From Dama dama (taxonomy: Eukaryota; Chordata; Mammalia; Artiodactyla; Cervidae): 64,000 bases of DNA. The DNA lies in contig NC_083697.1 in assembly GCF_033118175.1 (NCBI RefSeq), forward strand, positions 25,766,001 to 25,830,000, read 5' to 3'. This document shows, piece after piece, positions 1 through 12,589 of the stretch. Positions within the stretch are counted from its first letter, which is position 1; each line of letters starts with the position of its first letter. The translations under genes were made by a program, and so were the position numbers. Below the pieces are notes generated by a model, which did not search any database, was not told where the DNA came from, and was given only the letters and a program-made list of their open reading frames with translations.

Positions 1-1999
1 AGCACATGCACACATGTCAGGGATGTGAAAGTCTGAGTGAAGTAAAGTAGGCGCCCAGTAGTGTATTGTACCATGCTTTCCCCCTCAGACTGCATAACCA
101 AGATTGTGCTTATAAAATGTGCTCAGTCCTTCGTTCAATGAATGTTTATGTGTGTGTGTATGTAATGTGTACATATATGTATGTGTATAATTCATCTTAT
201 TACTGGTTTATCATTCTTTTACTGGCCCAGAGCATTTTTGCCTATTTAAAGGTGAGTCAATGGTACCTTGTAACTATGACTAACACATCTAATTTGAGTT
301 ATGTTAATTCCATGTAGTGTTACTTCCTGGTTCCATTAAGTCACCTGACCAAGGAGGGGTTAAAAATGACAATATAAAATTAGGCCTTTATTTATTTTTT
401 TTTAATTAGGCCTTTAAAAGAATATTTAGAATGAGTGAAGAGATCACAACAAATTACAAAACAAAAATAGCATAATATTTTTATTCATTAAATGTCTGGC
501 ATATCTCTGTATTTGTCCTCCTCTTTTGCTTCACTGATTCATGTAACAGTAGTTGTACATTATTTTCTATAGAAAACATGAATAATCAGTCTTTTCGTAG
601 GCTTAATTGGTTGAAATTTGTTTTTTAATATTGATAGGAGTAATGCATAAAACATATCACTTACCCCAGGTGTGGCTTCTGTTTGTTTGCTGCAAGTTTG
701 TTTCCTGTAAACACAGAAATGCTATTTTCTGTGAAGTTCCTGTCAAAAAAAGAAAAAAAAAGTTAATGGTGCACTTATAATTGTGTATATAGCATTATTG
801 AAGTATATTTCTAGAAGGAAAGTATTTCTCTTTTGATCAGGCATCAATGAGAACCTAATTCTCTGCTTACAATTTCACATGTTTAATGTTTCGAATTTTT
901 CAGTCTTATTTTTGGCTGTGTACATGTCAATTGTGTTTTTCCTGCACATAAACTTTTGGTGCTAAAACACATTCACATTGCTCCTATATAGTAGGCATCC
1001 AGGAAATCATTTCTAGAGTTAGCAATAACTTTACTATATTGTCAAAGATAAGCAATGCCAGACACTAATTAAAGTGGTAAGCACAGGTTTTAATCAGTAT
1101 ATAATACCCCAGCGTGAAGTGAAAAATTGTAAAATATGTGAAGGAGGGCATTGGGTCCATGTGAAGTACATCTGCATTTGCTAACAGACACCAAAATTAG
1201 GCTCCTACCTTCCCACAGAGGTACCTATCTTCAGACAAGGATCCTATCTTCAAGTATTTCCTGGAACAAATAGTAAATTCTTCTGGCAGCCTTGATTTTC
1301 TCAAGAAGGCATTCATAGGGTGTTAGGGTCATCTGAGGGATGTGGCCTTGAATTGCTGTATGTTATGTTGAGAGTTTTGTTCAGGCCAACTTTTTAGGCC
1401 AAGATTGAGACGTAGTCGAGAAAAGGCTTAGAAGAGTCTGGCTAGACTTGGTCAAGGAGAAAATCTATGTCAATACCCAAAAGTGACTTCACATAACAGA
1501 AAAATACCCATTAAACCATACTAAATATATCTCTAGTTTAGCTTAGTTATATCAGAGTATTCACAGCCACTATGTTGTCCAACACAAGAGGAAGTGTAAT
1601 GGAGTTGAAATTGGTATAAATAAAGACAAGTTTTCACTGGTTGTGATTTAAATATTTTTACTTTTGCAGATTTTACAAAACATGACCATAGAAACAGTAA
1701 ATTTGGAGGTACATTCTTTGGAGTAGTAGAATTGTAAGAATCAGCAGCATAGCCAAGAGCCAGAGTGAGGAAATGTATATAGTTACAATTTCCAGTCTTC
1801 TCCATGGTCAGTTCCTAGAATGCTGGCAAGGATTAGTTTAGACAAGTTAAAGAATAATTCTCTGGAGAAATTCAGTGTTCCCCCAAAGAGAAATACCTTA
1901 CTTTTGGGGATCCTCTAAAAATGACCATATCCCCAGGTTACCTATAGTGAATCCACCAGTAACAAAGCTCTGCCCACATATTCAAAACTTCCAATCTAA

Positions 2000-2860
2000 T
2001 TTTTAGTGCTGTTCTTTTAAATATGTATATCACCAAACCTCTTGGGAAAGTCTCCAGCTAAAAAACACAGAATAACACCAACTGAATAAAGGAATATCCT
2101 CAGAAAAACAATTATGAGAAGATATGATAGCTATGAAAATTCAGGATTTTTTTAAGTATTAATATGACAAAAAAGATTTACTGGAAATTAAAAATGATGT
2201 GGAAATGCCCTGAGCTTTATATGAAAGAGTTGGATGATAAAGCTTAAGAAAGCCCTCAGAGAATACAAGAAAAATACAGGTGGAAAGTAAGAAGAAAGGG
2301 CAAAATTATTAGAAAATCTATTCAGGATGTTCAGGACTCTTCTAATGAAAGAAGAGAGAAGGAAAAAAATGAGAAATTATTACAGATACTACACAATAAC
2401 TTTTTCTGCAACTGAAGGATTATAATAAGACCATCATTATGAAATTTCAGAACACTGGAACTCCTAAAAGTTTACAGAAAAGAAGAAAATCACATATACG
2501 TGACCTTAAATCAAAATTGCATCAAATTTCTCAGAAGAAAGACAATAGAGCAGTTGCCTTACATAACTTTGAAGAAAAATACATCAATCCTAGAATGTTA
2601 TGACTAGCCCAACTATCAGTCAGGGGCAGAATAAATATATTTTAAAAACATGGACAATTCCAAAATAATTTGCTTTCTGTGCATCCTTTCTTAGAAATTA
2701 CTGGGAAATGTGTTCCACCAAAATGACGCAGTAAATCAAAAGGGAGAAAATAATATCTTAGTACCCAAATTAGGGATCAAATATAGAGGGAATTAGATGA
2801 TGGTAAAGAGAAGTGCCATGTAAACAACTGTTCACTACATCTGGAAAGTAGGTCGTACTC
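2000..2860 (+). repeat. Ancient L1/HAL1-like LINE remnant
   Basis: An A-rich degraded stretch with a recognisable late portion at about 2680-2860 (a tract reading roughly ccttt-cttagaaattactgg, then gtgttccaccaaaatgacgcag), which resembles the old mammalian HAL1/L1M 3' ORF region on the + strand. It is heavily mutated with no usable open frame. The subfamily is uncertain. Confidence 0.5.
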
Positions 2861-4129
2861 ATTAAAGCAAAAGAATGGGGGGCTTCAGGAGAGATGTCTT
2901 TTCCACTTACCTTTGCCCAAATGTAACACGAGTTGCATTTTATAATTTTTAAAATAGTTCGATATTTATGAGAGGGAACAATAGTAATGGATAAGATAAA
3001 GAAACTATGATTTACAAAAGTTACTTTTCTGAGTGTACCTCATGGAGCTTGGAATCAAACCTGGGAAAGCATAATCCAGGGTACATACTTTTTCACAAAT
3101 GCATTATATCAAAATGAGAATGCAAGGTAGAATGTAGTAGTCCTCTGGGATGAGAGGTTATTTTTAAAAGAATAATTGCATATTTTAATGTACAGTTTAT
3201 AAAGTACTTTTCATAATATTTTGGTTATGATAAAGTACTTTGGAAGGATTTTGAGATGGAAGGATGACTTGGGTCAAGTGAATGGAGAATGGGATATTTG
3301 CCAGTAGTAATAATCAGGCTCAAATGGGGGTGGATGCCAGTGAATTCTCACGATTCCCTGTAAACCTTTTATGGTATTGGTAGGGTGTTTTGGAAGCAGA
3401 TATAAACGACTTTTCCATTGCCAGTGATTTAAGGACTGAACTACAACCTCTCATCTGCATCAGTAACTTGACCTCAAGCTTTTAATGGGTGACAGATGTG
3501 TCAAACTGATTTGAGCACTACGGATGCAAAATTTATGATCCAAAATTCTTTTCCTTTGGAAATTAAACAGTGTGAAGTAGATTAACTTTTTTTTTTTTAA
3601 GATGACAGAGTTTTCTCTCTTTAGCTGCAAGTTTTTATCTTAACGATATTAATTGGAAATGTTTTAAAATGAATTGAATATATCTCTTCTGTCTCAAGTG
3701 AAGTAGAAGAACGTATCTGAACTTCTATTTTTCTTCTCATTGGTGTTTGTATTCTTCTTTTTGTAGAATATTAAAGTGATGATGTTAAAGAGCTTTTTAG
3801 AAGAATACATTTCACTAAATTGACAGTTTCTCAAATAAATGGGTCTATGCCTCAAAACATGTTTAACTCTTGTTTTATAGATTTTATGTTAAGAATAGCA
3901 TATGATGGTGATGAAATCTGACTTCTTTGTGCAGCAGTGGAAGTAACCAACTATGAAGTTGGCAAGCATCACTAAGAGCAGATGAAGGAATGTTTAATTG
4001 AGTAACTGGTCTTTCTAGAGCTGCTGGTTATTGTTTCCCAAATCTAAATAAATTGGGAAATGAAAGATGCCTTATAACACTTCAGTAACTTCAGAGATTC
4101 TACCGGTGGTAACAACACTTAACACATCA

Positions 4130-4275
4130 ATCACTTTAACTTCATTATGTGTTAATTTCTTCATCTTCAACAGAAATCAGGGGATTACATTACCTGTCTA
4201 CAGGAATCACTGAATTAAATGAGCTAAGTATACAACACCTGTCACATAATAGATGTTCAATAAGTGTCCATTTCT
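4130..4275 (+). repeat. MIR-like SINE remnant
   Basis: The stretch has the order seen in MIR elements: a tail with cttcatcttcaacag, a middle tacctgtctacagga, and the end cacataatagatgttcaataa. It is ancient and diverged. Confidence 0.55.
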
Positions 4276-5413
4276 CTGCCCTTCTCTAAGAGTTTTCCAC
4301 CTTATGAAAGCAGACAGTTCTATAAAGGCATGACTCATGCACCATTCACAGAATCAATTTAAGTGCCTATTTCCTTTTTCCTTTATATATAAACACTTCA
4401 TTGCAAAAAGAGAAATAGGGACCTCATCCCTGTATAAGAGATTTGATGTATTTTTCTCCATTCCTTATCTGAATTGACACACTTGGACTTTTACAGAGGA
4501 GATGATGATAACTACCATTCACTATATTAGGAATATAGAAAGGAAAAAGCTGATCCATGCTAAACTCCTTCATCCTAGCCAAATTCTTCAATTTCTATTG
4601 CCTTTCTGTGATAACTCCATTTTCCCCGTAGAGTTACAGGTTTACTGTCCATCAGGAATGTTAATATTAATCTCCTCAAGGGTTGCAGTCTTATTGAAAC
4701 TCACACACAATAATTTGACATTGTAGTAAATTCCCTGTGTATATTAACTCTGTATCAAAGGTGTTTAAATTTCTTTCAGATCAGAAAAAGAACATTTTCT
4801 TTGAAAATATTTTCTATCATTTTTAATTGGGTGCATTTTATTTCTCTATATGTGATACTTCACTTAAACTTTTCTGCACTTAAATCAAGAAATTCTTTTT
4901 ATAAAGGGGATAAATTACTGAATTTAGATTTTGATTAATTTTTGTTCTGATTATTTTATATCTTCAGTAATAGGTAGAAGTGAAACTGTTAGTACACTTT
5001 ACTTGAAATCATGGTATATTAACATCTGAATCTTTTGTTTGCCCACTCCCAAATTCCAGCCTTCTTTCTTCTCAACCTTTATTTTAATTTGAGAAAGTGA
5101 AAATATCATTAAAGTTAATGAAGCAGATTCTCTAATAAGATGTATGATTAATATATTTAAATTTTTGAATAATGATATACTGAAATATAATCTATATATG
5201 TATCATGTATCTACATAATAATACCAGGTACCCTCTACCATTCTAATCATATGTTGATTAATATCCATATTACTTTTTACTGACATCTTTTCTAGTTAGT
5301 TATCATTTTAGCCATATTTGTGCATATGTATTTAGGATAGCTTGTGGTTCTTACATAAAGAGAGCAATAGCTTCTGTATTTGCTTTTTTTTTTTAATATT
5401 TTTTTCTATCTAG

Positions 5414-5589
5414 AAATTGACATTGAACGTTGTGTGCGAGAATCAATCAACCTGTTTTGTTGGACTCCTAAAAGTGCTACTTATAGGCAGCATGCTCAAC
5501 CTCCAAAGCCAACGTCTGATAGCAGCGGAGTCAGAAGTTCGACACCTTATTTCCCCACTGAGTGTCCAGATCCTCCAAAAACAGACCTG
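5414..5589 (+). CDS. TBCK: TBCK internal coding exon (linker between TBC and rhodanese-like domains)
   Basis: This is an internal exon of TBCK, a pseudokinase/TBC/rhodanese protein linked to mTOR signalling and endolysosomal trafficking. The acceptor is a pyrimidine-rich tract ending in ctatctag at 5413; the donor is ctg|gtatgt at 5589/5590, an ordinary U2-type pair. The exon is 176 nt: two bases completing a split codon, then 58 codons ending on a codon boundary. Residues begin IDIERCVRESINLFCW, continue through a Pro/Ser-rich stretch with YRQHAQPPKP, and end DPPKTDL. I recognise this as the TBCK segment after the TBC domain and before the rhodanese-like domain; the identification rests on remembered vertebrate TBCK sequence. 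The open frame runs on upstream of the acceptor, but that part is the poly-T tract of the intron, so the methionine at 5380 is not a start. No frameshift or stop is present. Confidence 0.93.
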
Positions 5590-7124
5590 GTATGTATTTG
5601 CTTGACTTAATTTATAAACTCTAAAAGAAGATGGATATAATATTAATACACTTAGTATCTTTATTGTTCATAATACAGTAATCACTTATGTTCTTTTAAC
5701 ATAGCTCTCTTCTAGTATGTTGTATTCAGGCAGCTGTCCCAGGTCTTGAGGCCAACCAAAGGTGAGAGCTTAGTTAAGGCCTTCTCAGGTCTTTCCTGTG
5801 CATGCAGACATCCTGTGTGTGCACAGACAGACTTCTAGATTCCCAGGATCCTGTTAGCACTTTCAAATTCCCCTGTGGACGTTGAATTCCTCAGCTTTTC
5901 ATTTTAGTGGGGTTTTTTTTTCTTCATTGTCTGCTTATTCTTTGCTCCTACTGTCATGGCCACTTCAGGCAGCCACAATATTAAACAATTGCTGCTGACT
6001 CTTTTTGACAGATATCTTCAGGGAAATGTCTCTTTGCACTGAGAGGATTCTGAATCAGGTCCAACAAAGGCAAGCGTTGTAAGGAGAGGTTTCTAGGAAA
6101 CTGGAAGATAGGTCAAATAACCGTAACCTGCTGAAAGGACATCTCTTGGGAGCTCTAAAGCCATTCTGTCCTGTCCAGTGGCTGCTAGATTTCTGGTTTG
6201 TGAGCCTGTTGGTTTTTAAGGTCACTGTGGAACTGAGAGGAAAATGAGAGTAGGGAAAATTAAAACTCCACAAAGCTCACATTCTTACTGAAATTCAGGT
6301 GTTTCTTTTGACTACATACGCTATAGATTGCAGCAGACAGACCTTTGTTTAACTTCCAAATTCTAACAAGTTTATTTTGATAATCTCTGCCAGTATTCTC
6401 ATTATGTTTTGAAGGAGCGGCTCTTCTGAGATTCTTACTTTGCCATTCTCACTGATATCACTCATATTCTATGCTATTTGTCCACTACATTTTAATTCTT
6501 CAGTGAAACAAAACGATTGAGAAATAGTTGATTTTAAAACCTCAAAAAGGAATAGTGACAGCTCAAGTAATGTAAAATTTTCGTTTTGTGATTAAGTGAA
6601 ATTTTACTAAGAAAAATTGCTGTTTATTTTAAATTTGAGTAAGTGGTTTTAAATCTTTGCCCTTACACTCTCATCTGATATGAGATTTTTGTTTAAAGTG
6701 TTTAATAGTTTGAATGTCACTAAACCCCAAGTCCCTTTATATATTGCTGATTATGATAAGTCTCAGAGTACTGGGTCAATTTGCTAAAACTTTGTAATAC
6801 AAAACTAACTTTTTTTGTGTACTCAGAAATCTGATATATTATTCCCAACAACAATACTAAGAATGAAAGAGAAAAATATATTATTTACTTAAAATGTTGC
6901 TATCTGAAGAATATTCAAGTTTTGGTTAACTTTTGTTTAGAATTTATTTCATTCTTTTTATGTTTCAACCATAAAGAAAAATATAATGAATAGTGCAAAC
7001 AATATGTCTGAATACATACTGTAAAACAGATGTCATTCAAGTTACTGAATTAAGAGTACCTACCTTCAAAATTTGCATTTAGTGGAGGATATACTGACAG
7101 TAAGCAAAAAAATTAAACATTTAG

Positions 7125-7316
7125 TGTGTTTTCTACAGTCTACATATAAGTAAGATCATCTGGTATTTGTCTTTCTCTGTCCAACTTATTTCACTTAGCA
7201 TAATATCCTCAGGATTTCTATTTTAATGGTTGAGTAATATTCCATCATATACATATACACACTTTCTTTATCCACCCATCTGTTGTTGAACATTTAGTGG
7301 CATTTAGGTGCCATTT
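7125..7316 (-). mobile_element. L1 3'-region fragment, antisense
   Basis: The + strand reads as the reverse complement of the L1 ORF2 end: ctttctctgtccaacttatttcacttagcataat, then gagtaatattccatcat, then tttatccacccatctgttg. The same L1 segment occurs in sense orientation at about 8110-8330, so this is a separate, head-to-head fragment joined directly to the next L1. Confidence 0.82.
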
Positions 7317-7565
7317 TGGAAATTAAACAATAAGGAAAAAATAAATGGGACTGCATCAAACTGAAAAATTGTTACACAACAAAGAAAACTATCAATAAGA
7401 CAGAAAGGCAATCTAATGAATGGGAGAAGATATTTGCAAACTATATATTCAGTAAGGGGTTAACATCCAAATTACACTAAAAACTCATACAACTCAAAAT
7501 CAAAGAACATACAACCCAATTAAAAAATGGGCAGAGGACCTGAATAGACATTTTCCAAAGCCATA

Positions 7566-7776
7566 AAGTGTATGTTAATCACTTAGTCATGTCTGACTCT
7601 TTGCAACCCCATTGACTGTAGCCCACCAGCCTCCTCTATCCATGGAATTCTCTAGGCAAGAATACTAGAATGTATTGCCATTCCCTTCTCCAGGGGATTT
7701 TCCTGACCCAGGGATTGAACCTGGGCCTCCCACATTGCAGGAAGATTCTTTACTGTTAGAGCTACCAGGGAAACCC
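7566..7776 (-). mobile_element. Bov-tA SINE inserted in L1
   Basis: Reverse-complement Bov-tA: tail side gtcatgtctgactctttgcaac, middle ccttctccaggggattttcc, tRNA-Glu-like head ending agctaccagggaaaccc. The target-site duplication is ttccaaagccata (7553-7565) and ttccaaaggcata (7777-7789), one mismatch. Confidence 0.93.
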
Positions 7777-8577
7777 TTCCAAAGGCATACAGATGGCTAA
7801 CAAATACATGATCAACATCACCAATCATCAGGGAAATGTAAATTAGAACCCCAGTTTGATATGCACTCATGCTGTTCATTAAAAAGACAACAAATAATTA
7901 TTGGCAAATATGTGGAGAAAAGGGAACCTGTGTGCACTGTTGGTGAGATGTAAATTGGTCCAGCCACTGTGGAAAGCAACATAAAGGTTCCTCAAAAAAT
8001 TAAAAATAGAACTGCCATGTGATCTATGGCAGTTTCACTTCTGGGTGTTTACCTGAAGAAAGCAAAATTAATTTGAAAAAAATATCTATACATCAGTGTT
8101 CATAGCAGCATTATTTACAGTAATCAAGATATGGAGGCAACCTAAGTGTCCATCAATAGATACATGGATAAAGAAGATGTGGTATTTTCATACACAATGG
8201 AGTATTACTGAGACAAAAAAGATTGAAATCTTGACATTTGAAACAGCATGGATGAAACTTGAGGGTATTTTGGTCAGTGAAATAAATCAAAGAAAGAAAA
8301 ATATCATATCATCTCACTTATATGTTGAATCTAAAAGACAAAAAACTAACTGAACAAAGTGGGACTGTACTTACAAATACAGAGAACAAACAGGTGGTTG
8401 CCTGAGGGGAAGGATGTGGCAGAGGGGTGTGTGTGAAATAGGTGAAGAAGATTAAGAGGTACAGACCTCCAGTTATTAAATAAATAAGCCATGGAGATAT
8501 AATACACAGCATAAGGAATACGGTCAATAATATTGGTATAACTTTGTATAGGGTTAGATGGCTAGTAGACTTATGGT

Positions 8578-8887
8578 CTTCCCTGATAGCTCAGTTGGTA
8601 AAGAATCCACCTGCAAGGCAGGAGACCCAAGTTCAATTCCTGAGTTGGGAAGATCCCCTGTAGAAGGCTTAGGCTCCCCACTCCAGTATTCTAGGATTCC
8701 CTGGTGGCTCAGCTGGTAAAGAATCCACCTGCAACACGGGAGACCTAGGTTCCATCCCTGGGTTGGGAAGATCCCCTGGAGAAGGGAAAGGCTACCCACT
8801 CCAGTATTCTGACCTGGAGAATTCCGTGGTTTGTATAGTCCTTGGGGTCGCAAAGAGTCAGATATGACTGAATGAGTTTCAATTCAC
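8578..8887 (+). mobile_element. Bov-A2 dimeric SINE inserted in L1
   Basis: Two related units in tandem: the first begins cttccctgatagctcag and the second begins ttccctggtggctcagc near 8697. The end is gggtcgcaaagagtcag. An exact 11-bp target-site duplication agacttatggt lies at 8567-8577 and 8888-8898. The insertion is in an L1 3' UTR. Confidence 0.93.
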
Positions 8888-9278
8888 AGACTTATGGTAC
8901 TGATCGTTTCATAATGTCTACAAATGTCAAATCACTGTCTAGTACACCCTAATCCAATATAATATTGTATTCCAGCTATATTTCATTTTTTAATTGGAGA
9001 AGAGGAAAAGGACAATGGAAAATGCCAAGAAATAGGAATCTGGAGAACATTAGAGAAGAGTTACTATTTTATGTGAGAGACTTAAAGAAAATCTATCTAA
9101 TAAGGAGACATTTGAGAAGAGAACCTAAAAGAAGTGAGAGAGTGAGCTATATATATTTCCTGAGGAAAAAATGTTCCATCTTGGAAGTGCAAGGTGATAG
9201 CATTGCTTTGAATGTTAGAGGAACAGTAAGGATACTATACATAGAATGGAATGAGTGAAGAAGAGTATTGCTGTTTTT

Positions 9279-9352
9279 GTTGTTTAGTCACTCAGTCGTG
9301 TCTGACTTTTGCAAACCCATGGACTGTAGCTGACCAGGCTGTTCTGTCCTTT
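9279..9352 (-). mobile_element. Bov-tA fragment
   Basis: About 75 bp of the Bov-tA tail half (tagtcactcagtcgtgtctg through ggactgtagctgacc), truncated at the head side. Confidence 0.75.
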
Positions 9353-9456
9353 AAAGGTATAAAAACTTACTATTACAGTAGTAAATATTAATATATTTTG
9401 AAAGAAAAACCAACAGATATTGCTGACTCATTGAATGTGAGGTACAAAAGAGAGAG

Positions 9457-9642
9457 TGTATGAAAGAGTCAGTTGCTCATGTCTAGTTCTTTGCAACCCC
9501 TGGACTGTAGCCTGCCAGGATCCTCTGTCCATGGAACTCTCTAGCCTTCTCTTCCCTCCTCCAGTGGATCTTCCTGACCCAGGGATTGAACCAGCATCTC
9601 CTGCATTGCAGGCAGATTCTTTACCATCTGAGCCTCCTCGTG
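9457..9642 (-). mobile_element. Bov-tA SINE
   Basis: The reverse-complement Bov-tA body is present, from agttgctcatgtctagttc to the tRNA-like head tttaccatctgagcctcc. It abuts a BovB fragment at its right end. Confidence 0.85.
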
Positions 9643-9643
9643 G

Positions 9644-9693
9644 TTATCCAGGTCATTAAGACCTTTTTTGTATAGTTCTTCGTATGTATTCTT
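9644..9693 (-). mobile_element. BovB internal fragment
   Basis: tatccaggtcattaagacc, then ttttttgtatagttcttcgt, then gtattctt matches the BovB segment seen at 33965-34015. Only about 50 bp survives before a poly-T run. Confidence 0.65.
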
Positions 9694-9867
9694 TTTTTTT
9701 TTTTTTTGCATGGCTTAAACAACATTTGTTTCTTGTAGTTCTTGGGGATGAGAAGTCCAAGATCAAGGTAGTGGCAGATTTGGTTCCTAGTGAGAGCCTG
9801 CTTCCTAGTATACATGGCCTTTTCTCTGTGTACGTATGTGGTGAGAGAGGTATCTGTCTTTCTCTTC

Positions 9868-10327
9868 TTGCTGTTATTCAGTCACTAATTTGTGTACGAC
9901 TCTTTGCAACCCCATGAACTTCAGCACACCAGGCTTCCTGTCCTTCACTATCTCCCTGAGTTTCTTCAAACTCATGTCCATTGAGTCAGTGATGCCATCC
10001 AACTGTCTAATCCTCTGTTGTCCCCTTCTCCTCTTGCCCTCAATCTTTCCAAGCATCAGGGTCTTTTCCAGTGAGTTGACTCTTTGTATCAGGTCCTTCC
10101 AATGAATGAGTATTCAGGGTTGATTTCCTTTAGGATTGACTGGTTTGATCTCCTCACTGTCCAAAGGACTCTCAAGAGTCTTCTCCAGCATCACAGCTCA
10201 AAAGCATCAGTTCTTCAGCACTCAGCCTTCTTTATGGTCCAACTCTCACACCCATACCTGACTACTGAAAAAACCATAGCTTTGACTATACAGACCTTTG
10301 TCGGCTAAGTGATATCTCTGCTTTTTA
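9868..10327 (-). mobile_element. BovB LINE 3' fragment
   Basis: This reads as the reverse complement of the last ~460 bp of BovB: gactctttgcaaccccatga, gtgatgccatccaactgtc, ttcttcagcactcagcc, ctgactactgaaaaaacc. It keeps the four-base CACA form in ctctcacacccatac, where the copies at 32.8 and 38.4 kb share a 2-nt deletion. It ends in (TTTTA)n. Confidence 0.87.
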
Positions 10328-10347
10328 TTTTATTTTATTTTATTTTT
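10322..10347 (+). repeat. (TTTTA)n simple repeat
   Basis: About five copies of a TTTTA pentamer between a BovB fragment and an L1 3' UTR. Confidence 0.9.
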
Positions 10348-10369
10348 GATGTACTCCTTTCCCAATTTT

Positions 10370-10484
10370 GTTTTTTTTTTTTTTCATTTATTTTTATTAG
10401 TTGGAGGCTAATTACTTTACAATATTGTAGTGGTTTTTGCCATACATTGACATGAATCAGCCATGGATTTACATGTGTTCCCCT
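10370..10484 (-). mobile_element. Ruminant L1 3' UTR fragment
   Basis: A poly-T run, then tttttattagttggaggcta, caatattgtagtggttttt, and catacattgacatgaatcag: the 3' end of the ruminant L1 family in antisense with its A-tail at the left. A short BovB-like tract (tgtgtattcttgccacctct) follows at 10487-10507. Confidence 0.82.
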
Positions 10485-12199
10485 TCTGTGTATTCTTGCC
10501 ACCTCTTGAGATGGCAAAAAGTTACAGAAATAAAATAAAAAAGAAAGTAATAGAAATAAAAAAAAGTTTTCTTACCACCTAGAAGTTAAAAATAAACCAA
10601 AAAATAAAATAAACAACTTCTTTTTTAATTCTTCAAACAAGGAATACATTTCCAATAAAAATTCTAGAATATCTAGAAAATAATCAGAACCTATTAGTAC
10701 AGCGCAAGTAGACATTTCTCTTTCCACTTACATGATACCTTATGTAAATTAGATATTGATTGATTGTCCCTACCAAGTCATTTTATTTCAGCTAGCTTTT
10801 GGAAGATTGACAGGGTTTATATAAGTAAAGAAGATAAATAATTTTTTTTATCACCATGATAAATCCCAACACCATTCTAAAGACTATGGAAAATAAAAAT
10901 AATATTACATATTCACCTAATTTTGTTTTACTTACTCTTTCCAAAGCATACTCTGCTTGGGTAAAGAGCAGGTACACTGGAAGAGGCCACATTTCTTCTG
11001 CTAAGGAGGGAACTTGCAACACTATGGAGTTCGACCATTAATGTTCTGGAGTGTTAGGTATGCAGAGGCTAAGATTTTGTAACACACGTATTGTGACTTT
11101 GTGAATATTAAGTATGTAACGAGTTGAAAGAAACTGGGTCATTGTAATTATTCACAGTGAAATAAAGGAGTTCTTAAATACACAGATTTGAAATTAAAAT
11201 TTAATTTACTCATTACAGTTTTTCTGCTTATACATTTAATATCCTTTTAGTTTGAACATACCTTTCTTGAGTTCTATTGTCTAAACCTACCAGAGATCAT
11301 TTCTTCTTGTTAACTATTGATATCATGGTATTGTGTGTGTGCAAGTTTTTTTTTAGAACTTTTAAAATCCATTTTTAAAAACAATGTATTTAATTGTTAC
11401 ATTTTATTTAAGTGATGAATTTAGTGCTTCTAGAAATCACTCTGTAGTAAATATCATGAGGAAAAATGTTGACTTCGTATTTGTAAAATGTAGCTCTGTA
11501 AGTTGCTGAAGGAGGAATAGGGAAAAGCGGATTAAAAGAAGTGGCAAAGCCAGGGAGGCATACTCTTAAACACTAATTTAAGTTGCTGTCATTAGTACTG
11601 TATTTTAATTAATTATGAGACCTTATACAGAGAAGAATTATATTAGGGGAAGCTCAGAGTCCTTGACAAGAAATATCTTGGTTAGGTGAGAGGACAAAAA
11701 CTACTCCGGCAAGACTTCTGAAGTCTCTCTAATGTTAAAAGGGGAATCTTGATATGAACAGTCATTCCTAAACAGAGCTAATGTTCAGAGGGAGAGTATC
11801 TTTGATCTCTCTCTAAGCTAAGTCAGATTTTTCCTTCTGTTAGTCAAAGAGAGAACTCCTCCAGATTGGATAGAGCTAATGCAAACTTGTTTCTGAGGTT
11901 AAGGAAGTGAACTTCTCACATTGAGTAGTCTGTCAGAGTCCGACACTTAGGACTGACTGGATTAAAATTACATGGCAAAGCTGTATCTATTAACATAATA
12001 AGGAAAATGAAGTGTAATAGGTAAAGGCTTCCTATTTTTGAAGTCCATAGTATTTTTCTTTAGTGTTTAATAATATAGCTGATTGTTTTCTATACATATA
12101 ATTTATCTTGTTAGTCATTATAGCCTAGCACTATATTTTAATCCATTTAGCATGATCATGAGGGTGCCAGATTATTCAGTTATTCAGTCTCTATATGTG

Positions 12200-12320
12200 C
12201 CTACATTTCCTTTATTAAACTAAATTCCTGAAGAGTAAGAACTGCATCTTAATGATTTTTGTGTTCCTGTTGCTTAGTATAATGCTTGATGCATCGTAGC
12301 CTCTTAATAAATGAAATAAT
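12200..12320 (+). repeat. L2-like LINE 3' end
   Basis: Diverged sequence with the L2 3'-end pattern: ctgaagagtaagaactgcat, then ttgtgttcctgttgcttag, then cttaataaatgaa. Confidence 0.5.
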
Positions 12321-12589
12321 AAGATACATCTCTGATAATTTACGTGTGCATTAAAGATCCCCGGGGCCCAGTTCAATGACCAGGAGATAGTGTGCTCTCA
12401 ATATGCATGTGTTTAGTTGAAGTAATTACCACAAATAAGGTTTTACTAGTGAACTTCAGCTGAACAAAGCGTTAATCCACAACTCATTATTCATCAGGCA
12501 TGTTAACTGCATCGACTTTTCCTTTGTAGCATACATTTTACTGATAACTATATACTTATTTATTTTATACTTTATCTCTTATATCCCCA

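Larger units (their letters stand above)
1..5413 (+). other. TBCK intron, 5' part (upstream of first visible exon)
   Basis: No coding exon could be recognised here. The stretch holds TG-rich simple sequence near 150-190, an ancient L1/HAL1-like remnant at about 2000-2860, a MIR-like remnant at about 4130-4275, and otherwise AT-rich sequence in which I see nothing. Short open frames, such as 66-317, do not resemble TBCK or any protein I know. Confidence 0.6.
7330..8990 (+). mobile_element. L1 ORF2 3' end plus 3' UTR, split by two SINEs
   Basis: The sequence is collinear with the L1 ORF2 C-terminus: gggactgcatcaaactga, gggagaagatatttgcaaa, taaaaaatgggcagagga, a later gaacctgtgtgcactgttggtg, and the tail gatcgtttcataatgt ending near ttccagctat. 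A Bov-tA (7566-7776) and a Bov-A2 (8578-8887) interrupt it; removing them restores continuity. Stops and indels are frequent and the 85-residue frame at 8096-8353 is a remnant. Confidence 0.88.

Noticed and set aside
66..317. Open frame ending near a plausible donor (ttaaag|gtgagt at about 251)
   Set aside because: The protein does not resemble TBCK, the upstream part is TG-repeat-like, and no matching acceptor or phase supports an exon.
5380..5610. Methionine-initiated 76-residue frame over the first TBCK exon
   Set aside because: The first ~11 residues translate the intron's poly-T tract and the last ~6 translate intron after the donor; only 5414-5589 is exon.
8578..8887. tRNA-like sequences in SINE heads
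   Set aside because: The heads derive from tRNA-Glu but lack an intact cloverleaf; they are SINE promoter relics, not tRNA genes. The same holds for all other Bov-tA and CHR copies here.
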